Shown: positions 1-8,694, counted from the first letter of the stretch. The stretch: DNA of 64,000 bases from Prevotella sp. (GCA_017524385.1 JAFWSS010000258.1:40627-104626), one strand, 5' to 3'. Made by a program: numbers and translations. The notes: generated from the letters alone by a model not told the origin.

Positions 1-2
1 AT

Positions 3-584
3 GACCTCTTCAAAGGTGACAACCATAGATACTTAGGTCTCTTGCGAAGGTTTTATGATGACGATGAGGATATCCAGACGCTCTTCCATGACGTGGATAG
101 CACGGAAAGATGCAAAATGCTCAGCCATATGTATCGCTACAATTCCACATTCGCGGAGTTGACAGCCGATTATGTCTATCCATACACCGAAACCACGTCC
201 GACGGTTTCATTCCGATAGACAGGACCATCAAGCCTAAGAAAGTGTATGACAAACCAAGGTTTTCCCGTGCCTTGACTTTTGATTCTCTGAAGTTGCGTT
301 ATTTTGAAAAATTCATCCAAGAGAAGGGTTCCACAAGATTGGTGTTTGCGGCTTCACCCATCTTCGACGGTATGAACACGGAATCATTCAAGCCAGTCAT
401 AGACATCTGCAAAAAATATGACATTCCTTTCTATGACTTCAGCAATGACCCAAGATTTGTGGGCGTCCCCAAGTATTTCAGGGATACCAACCACCTGAAC
501 ACCCTTGGTGCAGCCACGTACACACGTTTGTTGATGGAAAAACTCATCGAAGAGGGGTGTCTGAAGGAAGACGGCGCCCCCTGA
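3..584 (+). CDS. SGNH-hydrolase-like protein, 5' truncated by window edge
   Basis: The reading frame is open from the first bases of the window, so the true start lies upstream; a TTG at 42 is only an internal codon. The visible C-terminal part has the pattern of an SGNH/GDSL-type or AlgX/DltD-like hydrolase: an alternating strand/helix segment (RLVFAASPIFDG) followed by DTNHLNTLGAATY, which fits the family's C-terminal Asp-x-x-His catalytic block (D and H about 30 residues before the stop). The N-terminal block with the nucleophilic Ser is not in the window. Such proteins often add or remove acyl groups on surface polysaccharides, which suits the locus. The family call is an inference from one motif and fold pattern. 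Confidence 0.55.
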   Translation, partial: DLFKGDNHRYLGLLRRFYDDDEDIQTLFHDVDSTERCKMLSHMYRYNSTFAELTADYVYPYTETTSDGFIPIDRTIKPKKVYDKPRFSRALTFDSLKLRYFEKFIQEKGSTRLVFAASPIFDGMNTESFKPVIDICKKYDIPFYDFSNDPRFVGVPKYFRDTNHLNTLGAATYTRLLMEKLIEEGCLKEDGAP

Positions 585-632
585 CCCCTCCTTCATTACC
601 ACATCGTGTGGTTGCTCTATTCAAGGACTACA

Positions 633-664
633 TTTGGAGGAAATGAATAAAGTTTGTACTTTTG
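633..664 (+). promoter_or_regulatory. Bacteroidetes-type promoter for the phosphoethanolamine transferase gene
   Basis: TTTG at 633-636 is followed after 20 bp by TACTTTTG at 657-664, matching the Bacteroidetes -33 (TTTG) and -7 (TAnnTTTG) boxes. Transcription would start near 671, just before the ATG at 683. This argues against the in-frame TTG at 662, which lies inside the -7 box. Confidence 0.75.
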
Positions 665-682
665 CACGCTAAATCAAGGTAT

Positions 683-2251
683 ATGAGAAAAATGTTAGAC
701 CGTTTAGCCGTATTCTTTCGTGAGAATTGGAGGCAGATGCTTGTCATCGCCATAGCCGTGGCACTTCCTTCAAGCCTCGCATTATCTGGCTCCAACAGGA
801 AATACGGCTATTTGATAACAGACACCATTTTTGTAATGGGTGCCTTTTTCTTTCTTGCCTCTCAAATAAGCAAATGGGGCAAGATACTGATGCACATGTT
901 CTTTGCGTTCACGCTATTTGACTTCGGTCTGAGTTTCGGCAGTTACCTTGCCAACTGTCAATTTGTGACCATCGACACGTTCTATCTGATACTTGGCACC
1001 AACAAGGAAGAAGCGTCTGAGTTTTTCGAGTTCTATTTCCCCTTATGGAAAGTGTTGCTATGGACAGGCGCATTGTTGCTGGTTTGCATTCTTTACCTAT
1101 GCAAGCGGCCCAAGCTTCAGCCACCTATGGGTGTGTCGCGCGTGTGCTCCATCGTGTTCTTGGTGGTGGCCATCTTCTGTTTCCCATCGTTGAAACGTGA
1201 GATGCGCGAATGGTGCGCACGCATCGTACCGCTGAAATATGTCGTCATCGCGAGGATGTATGAACCGTTCGGCAAGGTGGCCGAGAATCGCCACGACCTT
1301 CCCTTGACGGAGACGACAAGCGAGCATCCCAAGCACATCGTCATCATCATCGGCGAGTCCTTCTCCAAGTCACACTCCTCCATCTACGGCTACAAGCGGC
1401 CCACCAACCCCAAGCTTGCAGAACTCGCCTCGACAGGCCAACTGCTTGTTTTCTCCAATGCCACTGCTCCCGCCCCCTTCACTCATATAGCCTTCAAGAC
1501 CATCTTCTCTTTTGGTGATGGCAACGATACCGACTGGTACAACCACGACACGTTTTTCGACGTGTTCTGCCAGAAATACCACACCCGTTGGATATCCAAC
1601 CAGAAAGACCATGGCATCCACGAGAACGCACAGGCCACATACGCCGACCTCTGCGACACGGTATGGTTTGCCTGCCAGCACAAGGATGTGGCTAAGACCA
1701 ACCAAGATAGTGAGTTACTCCCCACCATCCGCACTTTCGCCTCCAACGATTCCACCCCGTCGATCACGATTATCAACTTGATGGGGCAACATGAGTCGTT
1801 CAGATGGCGTTATCCCGCATCATGGGAATATTTCAAGCCAGAAGACTACACCGACTATCAGCCCCACCAACGCTTGTTCATGGCTCAATATGACAATGCC
1901 ACTCGTTTCAACGACCATGTGGTGGCTTCCATCTTCGACATCTACAAGGACAAGGAGGCGCTGCTGTTCTATTTCCCCGACCACGGTCTTGACTTGTATG
2001 AGACCGACCCGAACTATTGCGGGCACGTGAGGGAGCCTGTTCAGGAGTCATGGGATGTCTGCTGCAAGATACCCTTTTTCATCTATATACCAGAGCGTTA
2101 CAGGACTGCATACCCAGAGCAGGTGGAGAAGTTGGAACGCTCCATCGACCGTCCTTTCAACACGGGCGAACTGATTTACACTCTCATGCAAATCACCGGT
2201 TGGAAAGCGACAGGCAAGGAGGCCGACGAGCACGCCCTGTTGTTGGAATGA
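683..2251 (+). CDS. Membrane phosphoethanolamine transferase (EptA/sulfatase superfamily)
   Basis: About 522 residues. The N-terminal third is hydrophobic with roughly four to five membrane segments. The rest is a periplasmic alkaline-phosphatase-like domain. Its start, HIVIIIGESFSKSHSSIYGY, is the classic GES block of lipid A or core phosphoethanolamine transferases, where the Ser/Thr nucleophile and metal-binding Glu sit, and FYFPDHGLD near the C-terminus supplies the metal-binding Asp-His. The reaction would be transfer of phosphoethanolamine from phosphatidylethanolamine to lipid A or a surface glycan. The ATG at 683 was chosen because the upstream TTG lies in the promoter. The family is clear; whether the acceptor is lipid A or a capsule sugar is not. 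Confidence 0.82.
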   Translation: MRKMLDRLAVFFRENWRQMLVIAIAVALPSSLALSGSNRKYGYLITDTIFVMGAFFFLASQISKWGKILMHMFFAFTLFDFGLSFGSYLANCQFVTIDTFYLILGTNKEEASEFFEFYFPLWKVLLWTGALLLVCILYLCKRPKLQPPMGVSRVCSIVFLVVAIFCFPSLKREMREWCARIVPLKYVVIARMYEPFGKVAENRHDLPLTETTSEHPKHIVIIIGESFSKSHSSIYGYKRPTNPKLAELASTGQLLVFSNATAPAPFTHIAFKTIFSFGDGNDTDWYNHDTFFDVFCQKYHTRWISNQKDHGIHENAQATYADLCDTVWFACQHKDVAKTNQDSELLPTIRTFASNDSTPSITIINLMGQHESFRWRYPASWEYFKPEDYTDYQPHQRLFMAQYDNATRFNDHVVASIFDIYKDKEALLFYFPDHGLDLYETDPNYCGHVREPVQESWDVCCKIPFFIYIPERYRTAYPEQVEKLERSIDRPFNTGELIYTLMQITGWKATGKEADEHALLLE

Positions 2252-2271
2252 ACCATAAGCATTGCATTTCC

Positions 2272-2294
2272 AAATGAAAGCCTTTCATTTTTTG
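2272..2294 (+). terminator. Intrinsic terminator after the phosphoethanolamine transferase gene
   Basis: AAATGAAA (2272-2279) pairs with TTTCATTT (2283-2290) across a GCC loop and runs into a T tract. It lies 20 bp after the stop codon and just before a new promoter. The stem is AT-rich, so strength is uncertain. Confidence 0.6.
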
Positions 2295-2324
2295 TATCAG
2301 TGCGGTTGAATTTTCACGAAAAAA

Positions 2325-2356
2325 CTTGTTTTGTAATCAAAAAAACATTAATTTTG
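2325..2356 (+). promoter_or_regulatory. Probable Bacteroidetes-type promoter for the GT2/GT4/GT4 operon
   Basis: TAATTTTG at 2349-2356 matches TAnnTTTG. CTTG at 2325-2328 lies 20 bp upstream as a weak -33 box. It sits after the terminator at 2272-2294, and would start a transcript near 2363. Confidence 0.6.
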
Positions 2357-2362
2357 CACATC

Positions 2363-2639
2363 AATAGCAAGTATGTAGTAATACGACACCCCACGCCCTC
2401 ACTCTTCTTCTTGACAACTTGCAAGCAGGAGAGGAGTTGCGGTTATTTATACAGACTGGAAATGCATTTTATCTTTCATAATATAAAAACAAAGCACATG
2501 ATGAATACGCTACAACATGATGATGCCATCTTTCATCAGCTGAAGTTGCCATGGGATGCCCCCATGGAGGCATTAGAAGCCATCCATTGCAACTGACCTT
2601 CATGTGATTATTGTTTTTAACTGAAACCAACGAAAACAT
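2363..2639 (+). promoter_or_regulatory. Long untranslated leader with GC-rich hairpin
   Basis: About 275 nt separate the predicted transcription start from the first convincing gene. The region holds a perfect 7-bp hairpin, CCATGGG (2549-2555) with CCCATGG (2561-2567) around ATGCC. A 32-codon reading frame starting at about 2500 (MMNTLQHDDAIFHQ...) overlaps the hairpin, but has no recognisable homology. Long leaders in Bacteroides capsule operons are targets of NusG-like UpxY antiterminators; applying that here is inference. Confidence 0.4.
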
Positions 2640-3665
2640 ATGCAAGCCATATCAGACGCCCATTTCGTATCGGTTGTGATACCGGTGCTCAATGAAGCCA
2701 AACATATAGAAAACTGCCTCAGGTCTTTAACCAAACAAGACTACCCCTCCGACAAGATGGAGATTTTCGTGGTTGACGGCATGAGCACCGATGGCACCCC
2801 TGACATCATCAGGCGCATGTGCGAAGAGGACCAGCGCATCAAATTGTTGGAAAACCACAAGAAGAACGTGCCATGCGCGCTCAACCTGGGCATCAAGGCT
2901 GCCAAGGGCGACATCATCGTGAGGACCGACAGCCACTGCATCTATCCCCCGCACTATGTTTCCACACTGGTGGGCAAGCTGTTGGAGTTGGATGCTTGGA
3001 ACGTTGGTGGGGTTTGGATCACCACTCCTGCCAACGACTCCACGCAGTGCCTTGCCATAGCCATCTGCTCCAGCCATCCATTCGGGACAGGCCCGTCACT
3101 GCACAAGATTGGTTGTGAAAGCATCACCGAGACAGACACGGTCCCCTTCGGCTGTTTCAAGAGAGAGGTATTCGACAAGGTGGGGCTTTTCGACGAGGAC
3201 ATGCTTCGCAACGAGGACGAGGAACTGAACGGTCGTATCACCCGCCAAGGCGGCAAGATATACCTGATACCCGAAGTGGAAATGCGCTACATGGCACGCG
3301 ACCGCCTGGACCGGATGATCAAGATGTTCTACCAATATGGTCTATGGAAGCCTCTTGTCAACAAGAAGGTAGGCAATGCCGTGTCATACAGGCAGTTCGC
3401 CCCTCCATCTTTTGTCGCATTCGTCATATTGGGATTGTTGTTGAGCATCTTCGTCCCTGTAGTCCGCTATGTGGTGTTCCCCATCCTGTTGTTGTATCTT
3501 GCCATCATCTTCATCATTGGCATCATAGAGACGTTCAAGCACAAGAGGGCAGGCTTGCTCCTTCTGGTGCCACTGACATTCATCTGCATCCATTTCGCCT
3601 ACGGGACAGGTTATCTCAAGGGCCTTCTGGGCAGGAAGTCTCTTTCTTACACCCTTGACAGGTGA
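2640..3665 (+). CDS. Family 2 glycosyltransferase, ExoA-like
   Basis: 341 residues. The N-terminal GT-A domain starts with VSVVIPVLNEAKHIENCL and continues to VVDGMSTDGT. IIVRTDSHC supplies the DxD-like metal site, and NEDEELNGRI is the ED catalytic-base motif near residue 200. Two or three hydrophobic segments at the C-terminus place it on the inner membrane. The architecture resembles succinoglycan ExoA, which adds a sugar to a lipid-linked repeat unit at the cytoplasmic face. It heads a unit with the next two GT4 genes, after the long leader. Family is certain; donor and linkage cannot be read from sequence. Confidence 0.85.
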   Translation: MQAISDAHFVSVVIPVLNEAKHIENCLRSLTKQDYPSDKMEIFVVDGMSTDGTPDIIRRMCEEDQRIKLLENHKKNVPCALNLGIKAAKGDIIVRTDSHCIYPPHYVSTLVGKLLELDAWNVGGVWITTPANDSTQCLAIAICSSHPFGTGPSLHKIGCESITETDTVPFGCFKREVFDKVGLFDEDMLRNEDEELNGRITRQGGKIYLIPEVEMRYMARDRLDRMIKMFYQYGLWKPLVNKKVGNAVSYRQFAPPSFVAFVILGLLLSIFVPVVRYVVFPILLLYLAIIFIIGIIETFKHKRAGLLLLVPLTFICIHFAYGTGYLKGLLGRKSLSYTLDR

Positions 3666-3724
3666 CATCCATTCATCCAGATAGCATCATAGACCAACAA
3701 AGGGAAATCATTAAAGGATACCAT

Positions 3725-4804
3725 ATGGCGACGGGCAAGACCATACTTTGCTTCATCGAGAGTCTTGAGGCGGGAGGCGCACAAAGGCAACTCATCGCCT
3801 TGGCTTCCTTGCTGAAAGCAAGAGGTCATGATCCCGTTTTCGTCACTTATCATCCCGACGACTTTTATGCAGAATGCCTGAACTCTCTTGGCATAGAGCA
3901 TGTGTTTCTCGAATCGGCCCAAGGCAAGTTGGCCAGGATAGCAGCATTTTGGGAAACCATCAAATCGCATTCCCCATATTGCGTGGTTTCGTTCTCAGAG
4001 TCGGCATCGATGATATTGTGCACCCTTCGCATACTTCATCGTTTCTTGCTGATTGTCTCTGAGAGGAATGCCACCCACAAGATACGTTTTCGTGAATGGT
4101 TGCGGTTCCAATTGTATCGTGCAGCCGACCATGTGGTGTGCAATTCCACGTCGAAATACAATTTTGTAATCAAGCGTGTACCTCATTTGGCAAAGAAGAC
4201 TCACGTCATACACAACTATTTGGACACCAACCAATTCAAGCCAATCCGCCACGATAAATCCTCCACTGAGAAACGCTTGTTGGTGGTGGCAAGGGTTGCT
4301 CCCCAGAAAAACATGCTGCGGTTTATCGAAGCCTTGCGCAAGGTGAGGGACGACGGTTTCCTACTCAAAGTCGATTGGTATGGCCAGCCTACAGAGCCCT
4401 ACCTTTCACGTTGCAAGCGGCAGATGGAGTCGCTTGGCGTTTGCGACATCCTCCACATCTACAACCCCATCTCCCATGTGGAAGAATTATACAACCAATA
4501 CGACGGTTTCTGCCTTCCTTCCACCTACGAGGGTTTCCCCAACGTGATAGGAGAAGCGATGAGTTGCGGCATCCCCGTGCTTTGCGGCAACGTATGCGAC
4601 AACAATTACATCGTGGGTGAAGATGCCGGCAACCTGGTATTCGACCCTTTCAGTGTGGAAGACATGAAAGAGAAGATTGAGATGTTCTGCAACCTCGATG
4701 ACAAGCAATTGGAAGCCATTGGCTCCGGCAACCGCAAGAGGGCTCTCGAATTGTTTTCTTCCGACAAGTTCGTCAATGCTTACCTTCAACTGATGGCCCC
4801 ATGA
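3725..4804 (+). CDS. Family 4 glycosyltransferase
   Basis: About 359 residues. The start MATGKTILCFIESLEAGGAQ carries the usual GT4 acceptor-side loop (GGAQRQL). The Rossmann-like C-terminal half has VVARVAPQKNM and STYEGFPNVIGEAMSCG, the EGFPNxxxEA nucleotide-sugar-binding E-x7-E region. The frame stays open upstream to a GTG at 3662, but the ATG at 3725 has an AAAGGA-like sequence 8 bp ahead and begins the first beta strand, so it was chosen. It overlaps the next gene by 4 bp (ATGA), indicating translational coupling. It should add one sugar from a nucleotide-activated donor to a membrane-bound acceptor. Confidence 0.85.
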   Translation: MATGKTILCFIESLEAGGAQRQLIALASLLKARGHDPVFVTYHPDDFYAECLNSLGIEHVFLESAQGKLARIAAFWETIKSHSPYCVVSFSESASMILCTLRILHRFLLIVSERNATHKIRFREWLRFQLYRAADHVVCNSTSKYNFVIKRVPHLAKKTHVIHNYLDTNQFKPIRHDKSSTEKRLLVVARVAPQKNMLRFIEALRKVRDDGFLLKVDWYGQPTEPYLSRCKRQMESLGVCDILHIYNPISHVEELYNQYDGFCLPSTYEGFPNVIGEAMSCGIPVLCGNVCDNNYIVGEDAGNLVFDPFSVEDMKEKIEMFCNLDDKQLEAIGSGNRKRALELFSSDKFVNAYLQLMAP

Positions 4805-5841
4805 GCAAGCATGTATATTTCATAGGTCCTTTGGGCAAGGAAGGCGGCATGATAGGTGGCGACAGCCTGAAGAACCTTCATCTCACCCACCATCTTCAAA
4901 AGTTGTCGGTTCCCCTTCGAGTCATTGACACGAACGCCTGCAGGCAGTCGCTATGGAAAACGCTGTCTGCCATCTTGCAGATGATACTTCACCGTAAGAG
5001 CAAGTTCATCATCTCTGCGAGTTCTGCGGGAGCCTACAAGCTGCTCAAGGCCATGCGGTTTCTTGGCGTATCCGACATCATCTACTGGGTTGTGGGAGGC
5101 GACTTCCCCAACTTGTTGATAAGCAATGTGTTAAGCATCAAGCCCTATGCCAATGCGAAACACATCATCGTTGAAGGCAAGCGCATGGAAGAAACGCTTC
5201 GCATATGTGGTCTTGGCAACGTGATGACACTCCCCAATTTCAAGCCCATCGATTACATCCCTCCCAAGAGTCGCACCCAAGCCTCCCTTCCCGTCAAGTT
5301 TGTCTTCTTGTCACGCATAGCCGAGGACAAGGGCTGCAGCTACATCAACAAGGCCGCCACCATATTGAACGAGAAGGGCTATGCATCGTCCTACACCATC
5401 GACTATTACGGTTCGATAGCCGATGTCTATAAAGAACGTTTCATGCAAGAGACGGAGGCACTCCCCAATGTGGAATACAAAGGTTTCCTCCAATTGCTCG
5501 ACAAGTCAAATTATGAGGTGTTGGCAAGTTACGATGCCATGCTGTTCCCCACATTCTTCTATGGCGAAGGATTTGCCGGCATATTCATCGACGCCTTCAT
5601 CGCCGGCCTTCCCGTGATAGCCACCGACTGGAGTCTGAACAGCGAGATAGTGAGAGATGGCGAGACAGGCATCATTGTGGAAAACAGGAATGCTTCAAAA
5701 TTGGCCTCAGCGATGGAAAGCCTCATCCTCAACCCGGAGAAAGCCCTGGAGATGGGCAGGACCTGCCAGTCGGAATGCATGCGTTACGACACCAACCACG
5801 TAGTGACCCCCGACCTGTTGAAACGCCTTGATTTGACATAG
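4801..5841 (+). CDS. Family 4 glycosyltransferase
   Basis: 346 residues, with a 4-bp overlap with the upstream GT4 gene. It begins HVYFIGPLGKEGGMIGGDS, a glycine-rich first loop typical of GT-B enzymes. VFLSRIAEDKGC marks the start of the donor domain, and FFYGEGFAGIFIDAFIAGLP is the E-x7-E-like catalytic region near residue 250. No signal peptide or membrane segment is evident, so it should act at the cytoplasmic membrane face. It is the last gene before a switch of strand. Donor and acceptor are unknown. Confidence 0.83.
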   Translation: MSKHVYFIGPLGKEGGMIGGDSLKNLHLTHHLQKLSVPLRVIDTNACRQSLWKTLSAILQMILHRKSKFIISASSAGAYKLLKAMRFLGVSDIIYWVVGGDFPNLLISNVLSIKPYANAKHIIVEGKRMEETLRICGLGNVMTLPNFKPIDYIPPKSRTQASLPVKFVFLSRIAEDKGCSYINKAATILNEKGYASSYTIDYYGSIADVYKERFMQETEALPNVEYKGFLQLLDKSNYEVLASYDAMLFPTFFYGEGFAGIFIDAFIAGLPVIATDWSLNSEIVRDGETGIIVENRNASKLASAMESLILNPEKALEMGRTCQSECMRYDTNHVVTPDLLKRLDLT

Positions 5842-5908
5842 GCATGGTAGGGACGGGACTCTTACCGTATCCCATAAAGTCCACCCTTTTCGGTGAAAGA
5901 CACTCCTC

Positions 5909-7048
5909 TTATTGTTTTTTCAGTCTGTTCCTGATAAAGTGAGTCAACTTTTCCCTATGCGACTCGCACTCTATCAAATTGAGCAACTTCGGCCATTTCG
6001 CCTTGGGGAAGAGTGTGGGGAGCAGCCTCTTCTCACATAAAGCCTCCATCCATCTTCCAGCATAGGGAGTGAAGAGAGCGTGATAAAGCTCATCCACCCT
6101 CTCCAAGTATTTCAAATACGCTTCCTCCAACGCCTGAGGTGAAGCAATCACCTGATTGATTTGCTTGAGGCTCTCTTCAAACAATCCCAACTTCTCCCCT
6201 TCCATGAAACGGATGTCGGGTGTTTCCTTGCATTCCACATAAGGAAAAATCTTGAAATCAACCTTCCCTGCATCAAAAGAAAGCCCCACGGCATATCCTT
6301 CCTCCCATTTCTTGATCCTGCTATTGGGCATTTCCATACATAAGTTTCCCAGCCCATAAAAGATTGGTTTTCCTTTGTATGTTTCATAGCCGCTGTAGCA
6401 ATGTTGATGATGATTGACCACGGCGTCAGCCCCGAGGTCAACGAAAAAGCGATAGGTTTCAACCATTCTTGGAGTAGGCATTCCATATCCTTCCACGCCT
6501 CCGTGGACAATCACCAAGACATGGTCGGCTTTCTCTCTTGCTTCCTTGATGGCATGATACTGTGCAATGGGGTTGAGGGGATTGGCTCCTCCCGACATGT
6601 TGGTTGCAATGCTGAACTCATGCTCCGTGCAATTGATGACAGCCAATGTCTCACCTTTCACCTTCTTGAACAGGGTTGACGAGGCCTCCTTCAAGTTGGC
6701 TCCCCCCCCCACATGGTCCAAATGGTATTTGCCAAGCACATCCAAGCTGGAACTTACCCCGTCATCGCCATAATCATAAAAATGGTTGTTGGCCAGGCAT
6801 GCACAATGGAACCCAGCATAAGCCAGCATTTCCACTCCATTGGCATGACAAGCCATGTGTGGCCCGTTCTTGACTATGGGGCAAGGTGTTTGAGGCCAGA
6901 CGGCGCATTCGAAATTGGCAAGGTTGTAATCATACCTTTCACACAATTTCCGCACCTCTCCAAACACCTGTTCATACTGCCTCTCTTCGACCAGTTTCCC
7001 CACTCTTCCCGTAGGCGCATAGTCGCCTGCCACAATTATCTTTATCAT
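5909..7048 (-). CDS. CapA-family protein (PGA_cap metallophosphatase fold)
   Basis: About 379 residues. The start IKIIVAGDYAPTGR and the later NFECAVW, LANNHFYDYGDDGV, VIVHGGVEGYGMP and VNHHQHCYSGYE are the ordered metal-binding blocks of the CapA/poly-gamma-glutamate capsule family (calcineurin-like fold). The chosen ATG at 7048 begins the first strand; the frame is open upstream to a GTG at 7168 overlapping the neighbour, but that 40-residue extension looks unlike the family. It faces away from the surrounding glycosyltransferases and lies 116 bp after a sugar-transfer ATP-grasp gene, likely in one operon. In capsule loci CapA relatives take part in polymer processing or attachment; the substrate here is unknown. 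Confidence 0.8.
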   Translation of the reverse strand: MIKIIVAGDYAPTGRVGKLVEERQYEQVFGEVRKLCERYDYNLANFECAVWPQTPCPIVKNGPHMACHANGVEMLAYAGFHCACLANNHFYDYGDDGVSSSLDVLGKYHLDHVGGGANLKEASSTLFKKVKGETLAVINCTEHEFSIATNMSGGANPLNPIAQYHAIKEAREKADHVLVIVHGGVEGYGMPTPRMVETYRFFVDLGADAVVNHHQHCYSGYETYKGKPIFYGLGNLCMEMPNSRIKKWEEGYAVGLSFDAGKVDFKIFPYVECKETPDIRFMEGEKLGLFEESLKQINQVIASPQALEEAYLKYLERVDELYHALFTPYAGRWMEALCEKRLLPTLFPKAKWPKLLNLIECESHREKLTHFIRNRLKKQ

Positions 7049-7164
7049 TGGTTTTATTGATTTGTAACTTGAAACACCATCTCTCACCAAAGGTGCAAAC
7101 AAGTGAGAGGAAAACGAAAGGATGAAGGACAAAAGAAAGGAGCCTATTATATCATTGAAGCATA

Positions 7165-8295
7165 TCACCCCAAATAGGATATAAATTCATAGCGAATACC
7201 TCTTAATTCTGCCATTTGTCCAACCATCTGCCCCCAATTGCCCTCAATAAGCACCCAACCTTTCTCCGTAAGTGCAAAATCAAAACCCACATATCGGTGA
7301 CAGGAAGGCAAAGAATGATGAATTTTGGCGACCAATTCCTTTAGGTCATCCCACTGTGGCACTTGCCAACCTTTAAAAGTGACACCAGAGTCGGGATGTT
7401 GCGGGAAACGGCCTCCATGCTCATCCACACCGTCCGAAATGATGACACCGGTGTCCTGGTCGAAAACGGCAAAGATACCTCCAAGACCCGCATTATCGAC
7501 CACCGACCCCTTTCGACCCGTTCGGAAAAAAGGTTGTAAAATACGCACACCATCTGTTGTAAGGAAAGACGGTACACGAACGGTATTTACACTAGATGGA
7601 TTCCAAACCGCAGTCGCAGGATGTTGGATGATGAGTTCTTCCGCCATCCAACTTCCTCGAGAAAGAAGTTGTTCTAATAGTTTGCTCACTTCTTCATTCG
7701 TAGTGGCAGAGGATATAAACGTATGGCGGCCATATGCCCCCTTGAGAGGTTTTAGGATATAGCGTTTCTGACGTTGGGCAAAGGCGAGGAAATCGTCGAA
7801 ATGCATCTGTTCGTTTACAACAAGCACTTCGCGATGAAAGTATTCCTTGGTCAATTCATAAAAGGTATCCTTGTTTATCAAATCATGAAAAACAGACCTT
7901 CCTATTTTCTTGTTCAGCAGAATAACCATGCTTCTGTCGGAAAGCCATTGCCGACGTTCTGTATAATTCTTGTCACGGAAACCATAGAGGAAATATTCCT
8001 CTGGATTCATACGGTCAAGGAAATGAGCCTTGAGAATGTCTTTCGACAACTTATCGCATAATTCCGGGTTTCGGCGTTCTTCTTCAGGCAAATACCTGTC
8101 CAAGGCCTTTTCCAATTCTTCCTTGAAACCAGGAACCAACCTATAGTTGCCCGCACGATACAACATTGTCTCCAAGGGCAAAAACACATTTTTATAAAAG
8201 GGGAAAAAAAATCTGTATTTTTCTGAAAAATCACGTACAGCCTCGTTGAAGCCATAAAATTTGCTCCTTACGAAAATATAACAACTCTCTTTCAT
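7165..8295 (-). CDS. Sugar-transfer-associated ATP-grasp enzyme
   Basis: About 376 residues. The central part has KRYILKPLKGAYGRHTFI, the ATP-grasp lysine and glycine-rich loop, then WMAEELIIQHPA and the C-terminal GFDFALTEKGWVLIEGNWG, giving the acidic metal-binding residues and E-x-N. This pattern matches the ATPgrasp_ST family found beside polysaccharide genes, thought to ligate a carboxylate to an amine or hydroxyl on a sugar chain. The ATG at 8295 is set by the -7 box directly upstream; an ATG at 8337 lies before that promoter. By eye the gene is more AT-rich than its flanks, hinting at separate acquisition together with the CapA gene. Confidence 0.75.
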   Translation of the reverse strand: MKESCYIFVRSKFYGFNEAVRDFSEKYRFFFPFYKNVFLPLETMLYRAGNYRLVPGFKEELEKALDRYLPEEERRNPELCDKLSKDILKAHFLDRMNPEEYFLYGFRDKNYTERRQWLSDRSMVILLNKKIGRSVFHDLINKDTFYELTKEYFHREVLVVNEQMHFDDFLAFAQRQKRYILKPLKGAYGRHTFISSATTNEEVSKLLEQLLSRGSWMAEELIIQHPATAVWNPSSVNTVRVPSFLTTDGVRILQPFFRTGRKGSVVDNAGLGGIFAVFDQDTGVIISDGVDEHGGRFPQHPDSGVTFKGWQVPQWDDLKELVAKIHHSLPSCHRYVGFDFALTEKGWVLIEGNWGQMVGQMAELRGIRYEFISYLG

Positions 8296-8309
8296 TTCCT
8301 GTTTTTTTG

Positions 8310-8317
8310 CAAAGGTA
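8310..8317 (-). promoter_or_regulatory. Promoter -7 box for ATP-grasp/CapA module
   Basis: On the minus strand TACCTTTG (8317 to 8310) matches TAnnTTTG, 14 bp ahead of the ATG at 8295. The -33 region is weak. It is divergent from the promoter at 8422-8429. Confidence 0.6.
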
Positions 8318-8421
8318 ATACAAATCCCGTGAAACACATACGATAGTCTGAGAAAAGAGCAAAAAAAAAACTGTTATAGAACAAAAAACACAATTTTCTT
8401 CGACTTTTCATGTTTTTTCTA

Positions 8422-8429
8422 TACCTTTG
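8422..8429 (+). promoter_or_regulatory. Promoter -7 box for the main polysaccharide operon
   Basis: TACCTTTG at 8422-8429 is a full match to TAnnTTTG; no clear TTTG lies 20 bp upstream. It would start a transcript near 8436, about 260 nt before the first gene, and is the last convincing promoter box seen on the plus strand before 32 kb. Confidence 0.6.
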
Positions 8430-8435
8430 CACCCA

Positions 8436-8694
8436 TATTGTATAATAGGAGTCGATTGCAGATACTGCGAGAGTTGGAAATGAGTGAACCAAGATACCTT
8501 GTTGGATAGCCTTGTTCTTTATGGCAGCCAAAGGATTGGCAGTTTAATGAGCATCCTCTCTCCGAGGCGGTTTTGGCAATAGACATGATTTACCGGTATG
8601 TTCTTCGCCTATGTATCATAGGCGAGGTGGGTAGATTGTGCTATCAACCAAAGCCACAATGTCAAATTGATTCCAAGCATCAACCAAGCATTTT
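8436..8694 (+). promoter_or_regulatory. Structured 5' leader of the polysaccharide operon
   Basis: About 260 nt without a supportable coding region. It holds a strong hairpin: TCGCCTATG (8605-8613) pairs perfectly with CATAGGCGA (8617-8625) over a TAT loop, extended by T-G and C-G pairs to 8603 and 8627. A weaker ATTGTG/CACAAT pairing follows. There is no T run, so it is not a simple terminator. No known riboswitch class was recognised. Capsule operons of Bacteroides have long leaders acted on by UpxY antiterminators; similar control is possible but not shown. Confidence 0.45.

Noticed and set aside
598-612. ACCACA/TGTGGT hairpin after the first partial gene
   Set aside because: Only a 6-bp stem without a T run; too weak to call a terminator.
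2300-2596. 98-codon open frame before the first GT2 gene
   Set aside because: It begins with GTG upstream of the promoter boxes at 2325-2356 and has no protein-like pattern. Only a shorter internal frame (about 2500-2597) could be translated, without supporting evidence.
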